A stretch of 64,000 nucleotides of DNA from Microbacterium proteolyticum. GTDB lineage: Bacteria; Actinomycetota; Actinomycetes; Actinomycetales; Microbacteriaceae. The stretch lies in contig NZ_JACHXY010000001.1 in NCBI RefSeq assembly GCF_014192415.1, positions 1,752,928-1,816,927 of the forward strand, in the 5' to 3' direction. A program made the translations under genes and the position numbers. Position 1 is the first letter of the stretch. Every line of letters begins with the position of its first letter. Below, one piece after another: positions 24,629 to 33,418 of this stretch. Below the pieces are notes generated by a model that was not told the DNA's origin, ran no database searches, and saw only the letters and a program-made list of their open reading frames with translations.

Positions 24629-26239
24629 TCAGGCCGTCTCTCCGGCCCTCGCCGCCTCGGGCTCGCGCCGCGATGCGCCCGCTCCGAGCGTGAGCGTCGA
24701 AGCGAGCCCCAGGGCCAGGAAGGCCGCGGCGGTGAAGGCGGCGGCGCGCGTGCCGTCGCTGAAGGCCGCACGGGCGTTGATCGCCAGATCCTGTGTCTCG
24801 GGCGAGGCGTCGAGACCGACGATCGCCGCTCCGGCGCTGTCGACGACCTGCGAAACGACCTGGTCGCGTTCGGCCGCAGGGATTCCGCGATCGTCGAGAG
24901 TGGATGCCAACACCCCCGCGGTCGTCGAGAAGAGCACGGTACCGAGGATCGCGACGCCGAGGGCCGCGCCCAACTGGCGCGCCGTCGACTGGGTGCCCGA
25001 GGCTTGGCCGCTCGCGGAGGGGGGGACGTCGGCCAGCACGACGCCGGTCAGCTGCGCGGTGGCGAGCCCTACGCCGAGCCCGTAGACGAAGAGGAAGGGG
25101 ATGAGCGGTCCCCAGGTGGCATCCGGGGCGATGGTGAACGCGACGCCGGCGACGCCGATGATCTCGGCGAGGAGGCCGCCGCGCACGATCCACACCGGCG
25201 CTACCCTGCCGCTGAACGCCCCGGCCACGCCGCTCGCGACGAAGGAGCCCACGGCGAGGGCGAGGAGGAGCAGACCCGTCTGCAGGGCGTCGAAGCCGAT
25301 GACGAACTGCAGCCACAGCGGCAGTGCGAGGATGATGCCGAACTCGCCCAGCGACACGACGGCGGCCGCGATGTTGCCGTTGCGGAACGAGGCGATGCGG
25401 AAGAGGTCGAGGGCCAGGAGCGTCGATCGCCCCTGGCGCTGGCGACGTCGTCCCCACGCGACGAAGGCGACGAGGGCGACGACCGCCACCGCGAAGGCGA
25501 CCGGTACGGGCGACAGGGAGAACGGCCAGGTCCATCCGCCCACGGTGGGGACGGTCGCAACGGTCCACCATCCGTACGTGCGTCCTTCGATGAGGCCGAA
25601 GACGAGCGGGGCCATCGTGAGCACCGACAGCAGGGCGCCGACGCCGTCGATGCGCTCGACACGGTCGCTGCGGGATTCGGCGACGGTGAGCAGGACGCCG
25701 ATCACGATGACGACACCGAGCGGAATGTTGATCCCGAACGCCCACCGCCACGAGAAGGCGGTGGTCAGCCAGCCGCCGAGCAGGGGCCCGACGGCCGCCA
25801 TGCCGCCGATCGTGGATCCCCACACGGCGAAGGCGATGCCGCGTTCGCGTCCGCGGAAGGTGGCGTTGATGATCGACAGGGTCGTCGGCAGGATCATCGC
25901 ACCGCCCACGCCCTGGACGAGTCGCGACAGGATCAGCAGCCCTCCGGTGGGGGCGAGGGAGGCGGCGACGGAGGCTCCGGCGAAGATGACGACGCCCCAC
26001 AGCATCAGTCGACGTCGTCCGAATCGGTCGGCGAGGCTGCCGAAGACGAGCAGGAACGATGCGAAGACGAGGGTGTAGGCCTCCTGGACCCACTGCACCT
26101 CGGTCGAGGAGATCTTCAGCTCTTCGACGATCGAGGGGACGGCCACGTTGACGATCGTCGAGTCGACGATGATCAGCGAGACGGCGATGCTGATGAAGAC
26201 GAGTCCCGCCCACCGGCGGGATGTCTGGTTCCCGTTCAT
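24629..26239 (-). CDS. MFS transporter, DHA2 family, 14-segment
   Basis: Drug-type exporter of 536 residues. Motif A appears as GSLADRFGRRRLM near 67, motif B as SRLVQGVGGAMILPTTLS near 105, and motif C as GPLLGGWLTTAFSWRWAFGINIP near 155. The protein ends with an extracytoplasmic insertion (near 440-490) before the last helix. ATG 26239 has no ribosome-binding site, but TAAGCT sits at -12 to -7, so translation is probably leaderless. A palindrome covers that -10 box, implying control by a dimeric repressor, possibly the nearby MarR protein or an unlinked regulator. Confidence 0.88.
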   Translation of the reverse strand: MNGNQTSRRWAGLVFISIAVSLIIVDSTIVNVAVPSIVEELKISSTEVQWVQEAYTLVFASFLLVFGSLADRFGRRRLMLWGVVIFAGASVAASLAPTGGLLILSRLVQGVGGAMILPTTLSIINATFRGRERGIAFAVWGSTIGGMAAVGPLLGGWLTTAFSWRWAFGINIPLGVVIVIGVLLTVAESRSDRVERIDGVGALLSVLTMAPLVFGLIEGRTYGWWTVATVPTVGGWTWPFSLSPVPVAFAVAVVALVAFVAWGRRRQRQGRSTLLALDLFRIASFRNGNIAAAVVSLGEFGIILALPLWLQFVIGFDALQTGLLLLALAVGSFVASGVAGAFSGRVAPVWIVRGGLLAEIIGVAGVAFTIAPDATWGPLIPFLFVYGLGVGLATAQLTGVVLADVPPSASGQASGTQSTARQLGAALGVAILGTVLFSTTAGVLASTLDDRGIPAAERDQVVSQVVDSAGAAIVGLDASPETQDLAINARAAFSDGTRAAAFTAAAFLALGLASTLTLGAGASRREPEAARAGETA

Positions 26240-26240
26240 G

Positions 26241-26259
26241 TAGCTAGCTTATCTAGCTA
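26241..26259. promoter_or_regulatory. Operator-like palindrome covering the exporter -10 box
   Basis: TAGCTAG (26241-26247) and CTAGCTA (26253-26259) form a perfect inverted repeat with a five-base centre. The minus-strand -10 hexamer TAAGCT (26246-26251) lies inside it, so a bound repressor would block polymerase. Confidence 0.6.
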
Positions 26260-26338
26260 GTTGTGGGAGCGCGAGGGCTTGCGTGCACCTTCGCGCTCGC
26301 CCGGGCGCGCGCACGACGCAGGGCCTCGCCGGGGAGTA

Positions 26339-27712
26339 TCAGGCGCTGTGACGCGGACGGTGCACCGGGCGCGAAGAGCGCTCGCCCGGCGGCAGCGGGA
26401 TCGGGGTCGTGCCGGCGATCTCGTCGCTGAAGTCCTCGGGTTCGGCCGGGATCGTCTGCAGGGGGCGCGTCTCGTCGACGGTGAGGCGGAAGCGCTTCGT
26501 CTCGTGGCGGTGGACGCGGCCCGACGCCAGCGTCCACGCGACGCCCACCCCGCACGCGACGAGGGCGACGGCGGCGGCCAGTCCGATCGCCGTCCGCGGC
26601 CCGAACTCCGTGGCCACGGCGCCGACGATCGGAGCGCCGACGGGGGTGCCGCCGAGCAGGATCGCCATGTACAACGCGATCACCCGGCCGCGCAGCGACG
26701 GATCCGTGGTGGTCTGCACGTACCCGTTCGCGGTGGTGAGCGTCGTCACGACGCAGAAGCCGGTGAGCACCAACGTGGCGGCGTACGTCGCATAGCTGGG
26801 GGCGAGCACCGAGAGGGCGGATGCCACGGCGAAGCCGCCCGTACCCACGACCACGACGCGCATCCGCGCGCGCTCACGGCGCGCGGCCAGGAGGGCGCCG
26901 GCCAGGGAGCCGATGGCGACGAAGGAGCTGAGCAGACCGAAGCCGTCGGCGCCGCGGCCGAACTCGAGGGCCATCGTGGAGGCGAAGATCGGGAAGTTCA
27001 TGCCGAAGGCGCCGAGGAGGAACACCATGACGAAGATGACGACGAGGTCGGGGCGGCCCGCGACGTAGCGGAAGCCGTCGGCCAGGCGAGCGGGACCGTT
27101 GCGCCGGGCGCGGGCAACGAGTTCGTGCGGCCGCATGATCAGCAGCGCGCCGAGCATCGCGAGGAACGTCACGGCGTTGACGAGGAACACCCACCCGGTG
27201 CCGACGAGCACGATCATCACGCCGGCGACGGCGGGGCCGATCAGCCGGGCGGTGTTGAACGACGCGGCGTTCAGCGCCACGGCGTTGGAGGCGTTCTCCT
27301 GCGACACGAGATCGGACACGAACGCCTGCCGTGCGGGGTTGTCGAACGCCGTCGCCACACCGAGGGCCAGCGCGAAGCCGTACATCAGGGGGAGCGTCAT
27401 CGCTCCGGCGAGAAGCAGGATGCCGAGGCTCACGGCGAGGACGAGAAGGGCGCCCTGCGTGCACATGATGAGCTTGCGGCGATCGAAGCGATCGGCCACC
27501 CATCCGGTGACACCGACCAGCAGGAGCGGCGGGGCGAACTGCAGGGCCATCGTGACGCCCATGGCGGCGGCGTCGTTGTCGGTGAGCTGCGTGAGCACCA
27601 CCCAGTTCTGGGCGGTGGCCTGCATCCAGGCGCCGACGTTGGAGACGAGTGCTCCGATGAACCAGACGCGGTAGTTGAAGATCGACAGCGACCGGAACAT
27701 CGATGTGCTCAC
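26339..27712 (-). CDS. MFS transporter, EntS-like (MFS_3) family
   Basis: Exporter of 457 residues with 12 hydrophobic segments. The start MFRSLSIFNYRVWFIGALVSN and the segments VADRFDRRKLIM near 70 and DNPARQAFVSDLV near 125 are typical of the enterobactin-exporter-like group. The C-terminal 55 residues are hydrophilic and proline-rich. The GTG start at 27712 is in a GTGA overlap with the MarR gene, so regulator and exporter are one transcript. It probably exports a small toxic molecule or siderophore. Confidence 0.86.
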   Translation of the reverse strand: MSTSMFRSLSIFNYRVWFIGALVSNVGAWMQATAQNWVVLTQLTDNDAAAMGVTMALQFAPPLLLVGVTGWVADRFDRRKLIMCTQGALLVLAVSLGILLLAGAMTLPLMYGFALALGVATAFDNPARQAFVSDLVSQENASNAVALNAASFNTARLIGPAVAGVMIVLVGTGWVFLVNAVTFLAMLGALLIMRPHELVARARRNGPARLADGFRYVAGRPDLVVIFVMVFLLGAFGMNFPIFASTMALEFGRGADGFGLLSSFVAIGSLAGALLAARRERARMRVVVVGTGGFAVASALSVLAPSYATYAATLVLTGFCVVTTLTTANGYVQTTTDPSLRGRVIALYMAILLGGTPVGAPIVGAVATEFGPRTAIGLAAAVALVACGVGVAWTLASGRVHRHETKRFRLTVDETRPLQTIPAEPEDFSDEIAGTTPIPLPPGERSSRPVHRPRHSA

Positions 27713-28170
27713 TTGTCGGCCACCTTCCTCATGATCAGGGCCGCGCGGGCCAGCGTCTCCCGCTCGTCGGGGGTCAGTGCGGCCAGCGACTCCTCGAGGA
27801 AGGCGTCGCGCCGCCGGACGGTCTCGTCGACGATCGTGCGGCCGTAGTCGGTGAGATCGATGCTCACCCGACGGCGGTCGACGGCATCCGGGATGCGTGT
27901 GATGTATCCGGCCCCCTCCAGGAGGGAGACGGTGCGGTTCATCGACGGCGCCGTGACGCGCTCCCGATCGGCCAGTTGACCGAGCGTGTGCGCGCCGTGC
28001 ACCGTCAGCGCGGCGAGGACGGCGAACTGCCCGTCGCTCATGGTGTCGACGGCTCGTTGCGCCCGGAGGCGGCGAGCCAGTCGGAATGTCGCCATGCGCA
28101 GCTCGGAAGCTGCGGCGCTGTGGTCAGGAATGTTGTCGGTGAGGGGGGATTCGTCGACGCTGTCATTCAT
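27709..28170 (-). CDS. MarR family transcriptional regulator
   Basis: A 153-residue winged-helix regulator. The DNA-binding part is FAVLAALTVHGAHTLGQLADRERVT with recognition helix APSMNRTVSLLEGAGYI near 75-92 and the wing PDAVDRRRVSIDLT near 95; flanking helices form the dimer interface. It is translated just ahead of, and overlapping, the MFS exporter gene. Repeats of TTAGCC/GCTAAC in its upstream gap look like its own operator. Ligand unknown. Confidence 0.88.
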   Translation of the reverse strand: MNDSVDESPLTDNIPDHSAAASELRMATFRLARRLRAQRAVDTMSDGQFAVLAALTVHGAHTLGQLADRERVTAPSMNRTVSLLEGAGYITRIPDAVDRRRVSIDLTDYGRTIVDETVRRRDAFLEESLAALTPDERETLARAALIMRKVADK

Positions 28171-28179
28171 GTTCCTGAT

Positions 28180-28209
28180 CGTTAGCCTAACTCATTAGCC
28201 GTGCTAACG
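28180..28209. promoter_or_regulatory. Candidate MarR operator with repeated TTAGC half-sites
   Basis: CGTTAGC (28180-28186) and GCTAACG (28203-28209) form an inverted pair, GTTAGCCTAAC (28181-28191) is itself an odd palindrome, and ATTAGCC is at 28194-28200. The cluster lies directly upstream of marR. Confidence 0.5.
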
Positions 28210-28286
28210 GAATGGATGCCGCCGATTCGGCCGTTTCGGCCCCGGTCGACGCGTCCGCCACCGGGCGCCCCGGTAGCCGGCAGCCG

Positions 28287-28292
28287 TACACT
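28287..28292 (+). promoter_or_regulatory. -10 box (TACACT) for leaderless monoacylglycerol-lipase-like gene
   Basis: TACACT at -12 to -7 from ATG 28299, with no ribosome-binding site. This supports 28299 over the in-frame ATG at 28212. Confidence 0.5.
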
Positions 28293-28298
28293 CGGCCC

Positions 28299-29165
28299 AT
28301 GCCCGAGTTCGTCGACGCCTACGGCATCCCGATCGTCTACGACGTGTACGAGGCGGCCGAGCCGCGCGCGGTGGTGCAGCTGCTGCACGGCGTGGGCGAG
28401 CACGCGGGTCGCTACGAGGCCCTGATCGAGGCTCTCGTCGCGAACGGGTACACCGTGTACGCCGACGATCACCGGGGACACGGGCGCACCGGACTTCGGC
28501 AGTGGGGCGGTGACCACGGCAAGCTGGGTCGGCTCGGCCCCGGCGGGGTGGATGCCGCGCGCGATGCCGTCTGGACGTTGACGCAGCGCATCCGTGACGC
28601 GCATCCCGACCTCCCGCTCGTGCTCCTCGGGCACTCGTGGGGGTCGTTCCTGGCGCAGATGCTGCTCGACCGGCATCCCGAGGCCTTCGACGCCGTCGTG
28701 CTGAGCGGCACCGCTCTGCGGTGGCCGGGCTCCCTGAACGCCGGAGACCTGAACGGCCCGTGGAAGCATCTGCGCGGCTCCGGGATGGAGTGGTTGTCGA
28801 GCGACGAGCAGGTCGGACGCGACTTCATCGACGACCCGCTCACCACGTCTACTCCGCTGCTGCGACTGTTCGGGCCGATCGAGGCGGCGAAGCTGTTCGG
28901 CCGTCCGCGACGGGATCTCGGTCGAGACGTGCCGATGCTCCTCATGGTGGGACGCGACGACACCGTCGGTGGTCCCCGGAGCGTGCACCTACTGGCCGAT
29001 GCCTATCGTGAGCGATCCGGTCTGACCGACGTCACGGTGCGGGTCTATCCCGGGGCCCGCCACGAGATCTTCGCCGAGCTGCAGCAGGCCGAGGTGCGCG
29101 CCGACCTGCTCGCCTGGCTGGATGAGCGGCTGCCCACCCGCGCCACACCGTCGTCGGCGGACTGA
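28299..29165 (+). CDS. Alpha/beta hydrolase, monoacylglycerol-lipase-like
   Basis: Serine hydrolase of 288 residues. LLHGVGEHAGRYE near 30 supplies the oxyanion strand, the nucleophile is in LLGHSWGSFLAQ near 113, the acid in MVGRDDTVGG near 225, and the histidine in YPGARHEIFAE near 257. This arrangement is that of lysophospholipase and monoacylglycerol lipase proteins (Hydrolase_4). No signal peptide or membrane segment is seen, so it acts inside the cell on a lipid ester. It diverges from the MarR gene and may share its operator. Confidence 0.85.
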   Translation: MPEFVDAYGIPIVYDVYEAAEPRAVVQLLHGVGEHAGRYEALIEALVANGYTVYADDHRGHGRTGLRQWGGDHGKLGRLGPGGVDAARDAVWTLTQRIRDAHPDLPLVLLGHSWGSFLAQMLLDRHPEAFDAVVLSGTALRWPGSLNAGDLNGPWKHLRGSGMEWLSSDEQVGRDFIDDPLTTSTPLLRLFGPIEAAKLFGRPRRDLGRDVPMLLMVGRDDTVGGPRSVHLLADAYRERSGLTDVTVRVYPGARHEIFAELQQAEVRADLLAWLDERLPTRATPSSAD

Positions 29166-29585
29166 GCGGCCCCGGAGGCGGGCCGTCCGAGAGGGGACGA
29201 GAAGCCGCTCCGGCACCCGGCCCCTCTCCCCCCAACGGCGGCATCGGAAGCGGTGACGCAACCCGCCGATGACTCCAGCCTGCGGGAGTGAGGGCGTGCG
29301 GGGGAGAGCCGGAAGCGGTCATGTCCGCAAGAGGGCGCCCGGATGCCGACCGTCGACGACGCGCCCGACGCGCGTGCAGTTATTGCGCCTAACGGCTACA
29401 CCTTTTGGTTGCTATCCCGCAAAAGCCTGGGTACTGTCGGGAGGGCCGGGACGTCGATGACGAGTCCCGGCCCGCACACCCGAACCGCCCGCCATCCCCC
29501 TGGAGCGCGTCCCTCTCCCGGTCCTCGGACCGGTCGATCGCGCGCGCCCGGATCGTCACGTCCCTCAATGAAGAACGGATCCCGC
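29166..29585. other. Intergenic region ahead of the Ebo-like operon
   Basis: No gene is supported. A stem GAGAGGGG (29189-29196) / CCCCTCTC (29221-29228) may end the hydrolase transcript. From about 29375 to 29440 the sequence is unusually A/T-rich and contains the operon promoter. A leader of roughly 140 bases then precedes the first gene. Confidence 0.45.
29409..29437 (+). promoter_or_regulatory. Promoter of the Ebo-like operon
   Basis: TTGCTA (29409-29414) and TACTGT (29432-29437) are spaced by 17 bases in a local A/T-rich patch, a good sigma-70-type match for such GC-rich DNA. It is the only convincing promoter before 36845, consistent with one long transcript. Confidence 0.6.
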
Positions 29586-30785
29586 GTGAACACTTCCGAC
29601 ACCACCCCCACCGCCGGCGTCGGCGCGTGGTTCATCGGCGCACGAGGATCGCTCGCCACGACGGCGACGATCGGCATCCACGCCCTCGCCCTCGGAGCGG
29701 CCTCTCCGGTCGGTCTCACCACCGAGACCGAGGCCGTTCGCGTGTCGGAGTTCCCGGCGGTCTCCGACATCGTCGTCGGCGGACACGACATCGCCACCAC
29801 GCCGCTGGAGGAGCGGGCCGAGCACCTCGCCGCCGGGGGCATGTTTCCCGCAGCCCTCGTCGAGGCCGTACGCGAACGGCTCCGTGGCACCGAGGAGAAC
29901 CTCCGCGCCGTGCCCACGCTCACCACCACGCAGCAGGAGGAGATCGACCTGCTCGCCGCCGACATCGTCGACTTCCGCGACCGTCACGGCCTGCGCGAAG
30001 TCGTCGTGATCGACGTCTCGTCCACCGAACCTCTGCCGCCCTACCATCCCGGTTTCGAAGACGATGAGGTGCTGCAGACCGCCCTCACGACCCCGGGTGT
30101 GCGGGTGCTCCCGCCCAGTTCACGCGCTGCCCTCGCCGCCATCGCGGCCGGTGCCGCCTACGCCGCCTTCACCCCCTCGGCATCCCTGAATCTGCCCGTG
30201 CTGCGCGCACGCGCCGAGCGCGCCGGTATCGCGTACGCCGGTCAGGACGGCAAGACGGGCGAGACACTGCTGCGCACGGTCCTCGCACCGATGTTCGCCG
30301 CCCGCGGATTCCGCGTGCAGTCCTGGGCGGGGACCAACCTGCTCGGAGGCGGCGACGGCGCCACCCTGGCCGACCCGGAGGCCGTGCGCTCCAAGCTGGT
30401 GTCGAAGAACCGCGGGCTGCACGCGCTCGTCGGCGACGACGTCGTCGCCCCCCTGCACATCGACAACGTGCCCGACCTCGGCGACGTCAAGACCGCGTGG
30501 GACCACGTGAGTGCGACCGGTTTCCTCGGGAGCCGCGTCACCCTGCAGACCACGTGGAGCGCGTACGACTCCGCGCTCGCCGCACCCCTGGTGATCGACC
30601 TCGTGCGATCGCTGTCGCTGGCCACCCGCGCCGGTCACGCCGGCGTCGTCCCGGCCCTCGGCTGCTTCTTCAAAGACCCGTGGGGCAGTGACGTGCACGG
30701 CTTCGGCGAGCAGACGGCGCAGTTCGTCTCGTGGGTGCACGAGACGGCGACCGCCGTGGCGGCGGCGCGGGTCGCCGCACCGTGA
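29586..30785 (+). CDS. Inositol-3-phosphate synthase family protein of the Ebo-like operon
   Basis: NAD-dependent sugar-phosphate cyclase family protein of 399 residues. GVGAWFIGARGSLATT near the start is the dinucleotide-binding loop; TPSASLNLPVL, AGQDGKTGETLLRTVLAP near 215, NLLGGGDGATLADPEA near 250 and SKNRGLHALVGDD near 275 match the catalytic domain of the family. Standard enzymes turn glucose-6-phosphate into inositol-3-phosphate. It leads an operon where other Ebo clusters have EboD, a dehydroquinate-synthase-like cyclase, so it may make the cyclitol core of the operon product rather than serve general inositol supply. GTG 29586 (after AACGGA) is preferred; ATG 29568 is possible. Confidence 0.82.
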   Translation: MNTSDTTPTAGVGAWFIGARGSLATTATIGIHALALGAASPVGLTTETEAVRVSEFPAVSDIVVGGHDIATTPLEERAEHLAAGGMFPAALVEAVRERLRGTEENLRAVPTLTTTQQEEIDLLAADIVDFRDRHGLREVVVIDVSSTEPLPPYHPGFEDDEVLQTALTTPGVRVLPPSSRAALAAIAAGAAYAAFTPSASLNLPVLRARAERAGIAYAGQDGKTGETLLRTVLAPMFAARGFRVQSWAGTNLLGGGDGATLADPEAVRSKLVSKNRGLHALVGDDVVAPLHIDNVPDLGDVKTAWDHVSATGFLGSRVTLQTTWSAYDSALAAPLVIDLVRSLSLATRAGHAGVVPALGCFFKDPWGSDVHGFGEQTAQFVSWVHETATAVAAARVAAP

Positions 30786-31648
30786 CTCGGGCTGCGGACT
30801 ACCTCGACCTCGTGCGCGCCCCCGCGTCGCTGACCGTCCTGGGTGACGCGCTCGTCGGTGGTCTCAGCGCACGCGGCCCGGGCGGCGACGGCGCGGTGCG
30901 CGCGGGTGTCCTCGCGGTGTCGTCGGTGTGCCTCTACAGCGCCGGCATGGCCCTGAACGACTGGGCGGACGCCGATCTCGACGCCGTCGAGCGACCGGAA
31001 CGCCCCATCCCGTCGGGGCGTATCTCGCGGTCGCGCGCTCTCGCCGCCGGCGCGGGGCTGACGCTGGTCGGCGTCGGCTCGGCGTTCGTCGCCGGACCTC
31101 GTTCGGGCGCCGTGTCGCTCGCGCTCGCGGGCGCGCTGTGGGCGTACGACCTCGTCTTCAAGTCCACGGTGGCGGGTCCGGTGGTGATGGCTGCCTGCCG
31201 CGGACTCGACGTGATGATGGGCGCCGCAGGTCCGGGGTGGCGCCGAGCGCTCCTTCCTGCCGGTGCTGTCGCCGCCCACACGGTCGCGGTCACCGCCGTC
31301 TCGCGCGGGGAGGTCGACGGATCGACCCGCACCATCGGACGCGCCGCGGTGGGCGCCGGCGTCGCCGTCGCGGCGTCCGGTCTCGCGGGCCCGGGCGACC
31401 GCGCGGCCGCAGCACTCGGCGGCGCCCGCTACCTCGCCGCGGTGCTGCCGGGGCACCTCGCCGTCGCACGAGACCCCGACGCGGCCACGGCGCGGGCCGC
31501 CACCCGGGCGGGTATCCGCGCGGTCGTGCCGCTGCAGGTCGCGCTGGCCGCCCGCGCCGGTTCGACGATCGCCACCCTCGCACTGCTCGGGGTCGAGGCC
31601 ATCGGCCTCGCGCTCGGGCGCCGCCGCTCCCGAGGAGACATCACATGA
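30782..31648 (+). CDS. eboC: UbiA-type prenyltransferase (EboC-like, SCO3242 family)
   Basis: Membrane enzyme of 288 residues with about eight hydrophobic segments. The prenyl-diphosphate site is seen as ALNDWADADLDAVERPERP near 60, the N-D-x-x-D-x-x-x-D motif of UbiA proteins, and a lysine-containing YDLVFKSTVAGP follows near 125. UbiA enzymes attach a prenyl chain to a small polar or aromatic acceptor. The GTG start overlaps the cyclase stop as GTGA and its stop overlaps the next gene as ATGA. In Ebo clusters this protein probably prenylates the cyclised sugar product to make a lipid. Confidence 0.82.
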   Translation: MTRAADYLDLVRAPASLTVLGDALVGGLSARGPGGDGAVRAGVLAVSSVCLYSAGMALNDWADADLDAVERPERPIPSGRISRSRALAAGAGLTLVGVGSAFVAGPRSGAVSLALAGALWAYDLVFKSTVAGPVVMAACRGLDVMMGAAGPGWRRALLPAGAVAAHTVAVTAVSRGEVDGSTRTIGRAAVGAGVAVAASGLAGPGDRAAAALGGARYLAAVLPGHLAVARDPDAATARAATRAGIRAVVPLQVALAARAGSTIATLALLGVEAIGLALGRRRSRGDIT

Positions 31649-33417
31649 ACGACGTGGCCTGGAGCTGGGGATACGGCACGAACGGCTTCACCGATCATCC
31701 GCTGCCGGTGGCGCTCGACGTGATGCAGGGCGAGGGATACACCGCCGTCGCCCTCACCCTCGGCCACCCTCACCTCGATCCGTTCGCCCCCGACTGGCGC
31801 GCCCAGGCCGAGGCGCAGGCGGCCGACCTCCGCCGCCGGGGCCTGCGGGTCGTCGTCGAGACCGGCACCCGCTACCTGCTCGATCCCGTGCGCAAGCACC
31901 GCCCGACCCTCGTCGACCGCAACGCCGAGCCGCGCATGGTGTTCCTCCGCCGCGCGATCGAGATCGCCGCCATCCTCGACGCGGAGTGCGTGTCGCTGTG
32001 GAGCGGCGTGCTGCCCGACGACGTCTCGATCGACGCCGCACGCGTGCTGCTCGACGAACGCCTGCTCGAGCTCACCGCGGTCGCCGCCGCGGCCGGCGTC
32101 ACTCTCGCCCTCGAGCCCGAACCCGGCATGGTGGTCGAGACCGTCGCCGACGCCCTGGCCGTCCGCGCCCGCATCGGACACCCCGCGATCCTCGGCATCA
32201 CCGTCGATCTGGGTCACTGCGTCGTCGTCGAACCCGACGGGGTGGTGGGGGCACTACGCGCCGCGGGCGCCCTGCTGCGCAACGTGCAGGCCGACGACAT
32301 GCTCCCGCACGCGCACGAACACCTCCCTTTCGGTGAGGGAGTGCTCGACCTGGACGCCGCCCTCGCCGCCCTCCGCGAGATCGGCTACCGGGGCGTCGTC
32401 GCCGTCGAACTGCCCCGACACGCGCACGCGGCCCCGACTCTCGCGCGCGAGAGCATGGCGGCGCTCGTCGCGGCGGCGGAGCGCTCCGGTGCGGCCGGTG
32501 CGGCTTCGGCGGCGGCTACGTCGGCGACTGCCGCGTCGGCGACGGGAGGAGATGCGGCGACGGGGGGAGCGCCTGAGGCCGCGGCATCCTCCGCTCCCGG
32601 AATCTCCTCCCATGGCGCGGTGCCCGTGACGACGGGAGGGTCGGAGCCCGGGGGAGGGCCCTACGTGCCGTCCACGCCCTCCGCTCCTCCCACGCCCTCC
32701 ACCGCGCCCGCTCCCAGCGCCTGCACCGCGCCCGCTCCCAGCGCCTGCACCGCGCCCGCTCCCAGCGCCTGCACCGCGCCCGCTCCCAGCGCCTCCACCG
32801 CGCCCGCGGCCGGCGCTCCCACCGCGCCCGCCCCACGGTTCACGCACCCCTGGACGGCCCGCGCCGCCGAGGACGTCCGAATGGATGCCACCCGCGCCGC
32901 GCACCTGTTCGCCTCGGCCGGCCGCGAGGTGGGCCGCGAACCCCTCTCCGCAGACCCCTTCGCGCCGACCGCCGACGACGCCGCGCGGGCCGTGATCGTC
33001 GCCGCCCTGGCCGACAGCGGTGCCGACCCCGCCGTGGCCGCCGCCCTGTACCGACGCGGCGACGACGCCGAGCGCCGCGGGGTGCTCCGGGGGCTCGACG
33101 CGATCGCCGCTCCTCCTCCGGCGTGGCGCGACGCCGGCGTCGACCTCGTCGTCGACGCCCTCCGCGCCAACGACACCCGCCTCGTCGCCGCCGCCCTCGG
33201 CTCGTTCGCCGCGGCCCACCTCGACGATCACGCGTGGCGTCACGGCGTGCTGAAGTGCGTGTTCCTCGGCATCCCCCTCTCCGTCGTGGCGGAATTGGAC
33301 GCTCGGGCCGACGACGAGCTCGCCGCGATGGCCACGCGCTTCGCCGAGGAGCGCCGCGCCGCCGGCCGATCCGTGCCCGACGACCTCACCCTCCTGCTCG
33401 CTCGTGAAAGGGCCTGA
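31645..33417 (+). CDS. eboA: Sugar-phosphate isomerase-like TIM barrel fused to an EboA domain
   Basis: A 590-residue fusion. Residues 1-275 are a xylose-isomerase-like TIM barrel with metal-site candidates LEPEPGM near 155, ITVDLGHC near 190 and AVELPRHAHA near 253. Residues 276-412 are a disordered Ala/Pro/Ser/Thr linker containing four exact 24-base repeats encoding TAPAPSAC (last one TAPAPSAS). Residues 413-590, starting MDATRAAHLFASAGREVG, form the helical EboA domain (RGDDAERRGVLRGLDAI, HGVLKCVFLGIPLS). EboA has no known catalytic role but is conserved in all Ebo clusters. An internal ATG at 32881 might allow separate EboA production. ATGA overlap upstream. Confidence 0.8.
   Translation: MNDVAWSWGYGTNGFTDHPLPVALDVMQGEGYTAVALTLGHPHLDPFAPDWRAQAEAQAADLRRRGLRVVVETGTRYLLDPVRKHRPTLVDRNAEPRMVFLRRAIEIAAILDAECVSLWSGVLPDDVSIDAARVLLDERLLELTAVAAAAGVTLALEPEPGMVVETVADALAVRARIGHPAILGITVDLGHCVVVEPDGVVGALRAAGALLRNVQADDMLPHAHEHLPFGEGVLDLDAALAALREIGYRGVVAVELPRHAHAAPTLARESMAALVAAAERSGAAGAASAAATSATAASATGGDAATGGAPEAAASSAPGISSHGAVPVTTGGSEPGGGPYVPSTPSAPPTPSTAPAPSACTAPAPSACTAPAPSACTAPAPSASTAPAAGAPTAPAPRFTHPWTARAAEDVRMDATRAAHLFASAGREVGREPLSADPFAPTADDAARAVIVAALADSGADPAVAAALYRRGDDAERRGVLRGLDAIAAPPPAWRDAGVDLVVDALRANDTRLVAAALGSFAAAHLDDHAWRHGVLKCVFLGIPLSVVAELDARADDELAAMATRFAEERRAAGRSVPDDLTLLLARERA
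32701..32796 (+). repeat. Four tandem 24-bp repeats inside the EboA fusion gene
   Basis: Units at 32701-32724, 32725-32748, 32749-32772 and 32773-32796 are identical except for one base in the last. They keep the reading frame and encode TAPAPSAC, placing three cysteines in a flexible linker. Confidence 0.95.
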
Positions 33418-33418
33418 C

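Noticed and set aside
32516..32836. Minus-strand open frame of RARWERR-type repeats
   Set aside because: It is the antisense reading of the TAPAPSAC-coding repeat in the EboA fusion gene.
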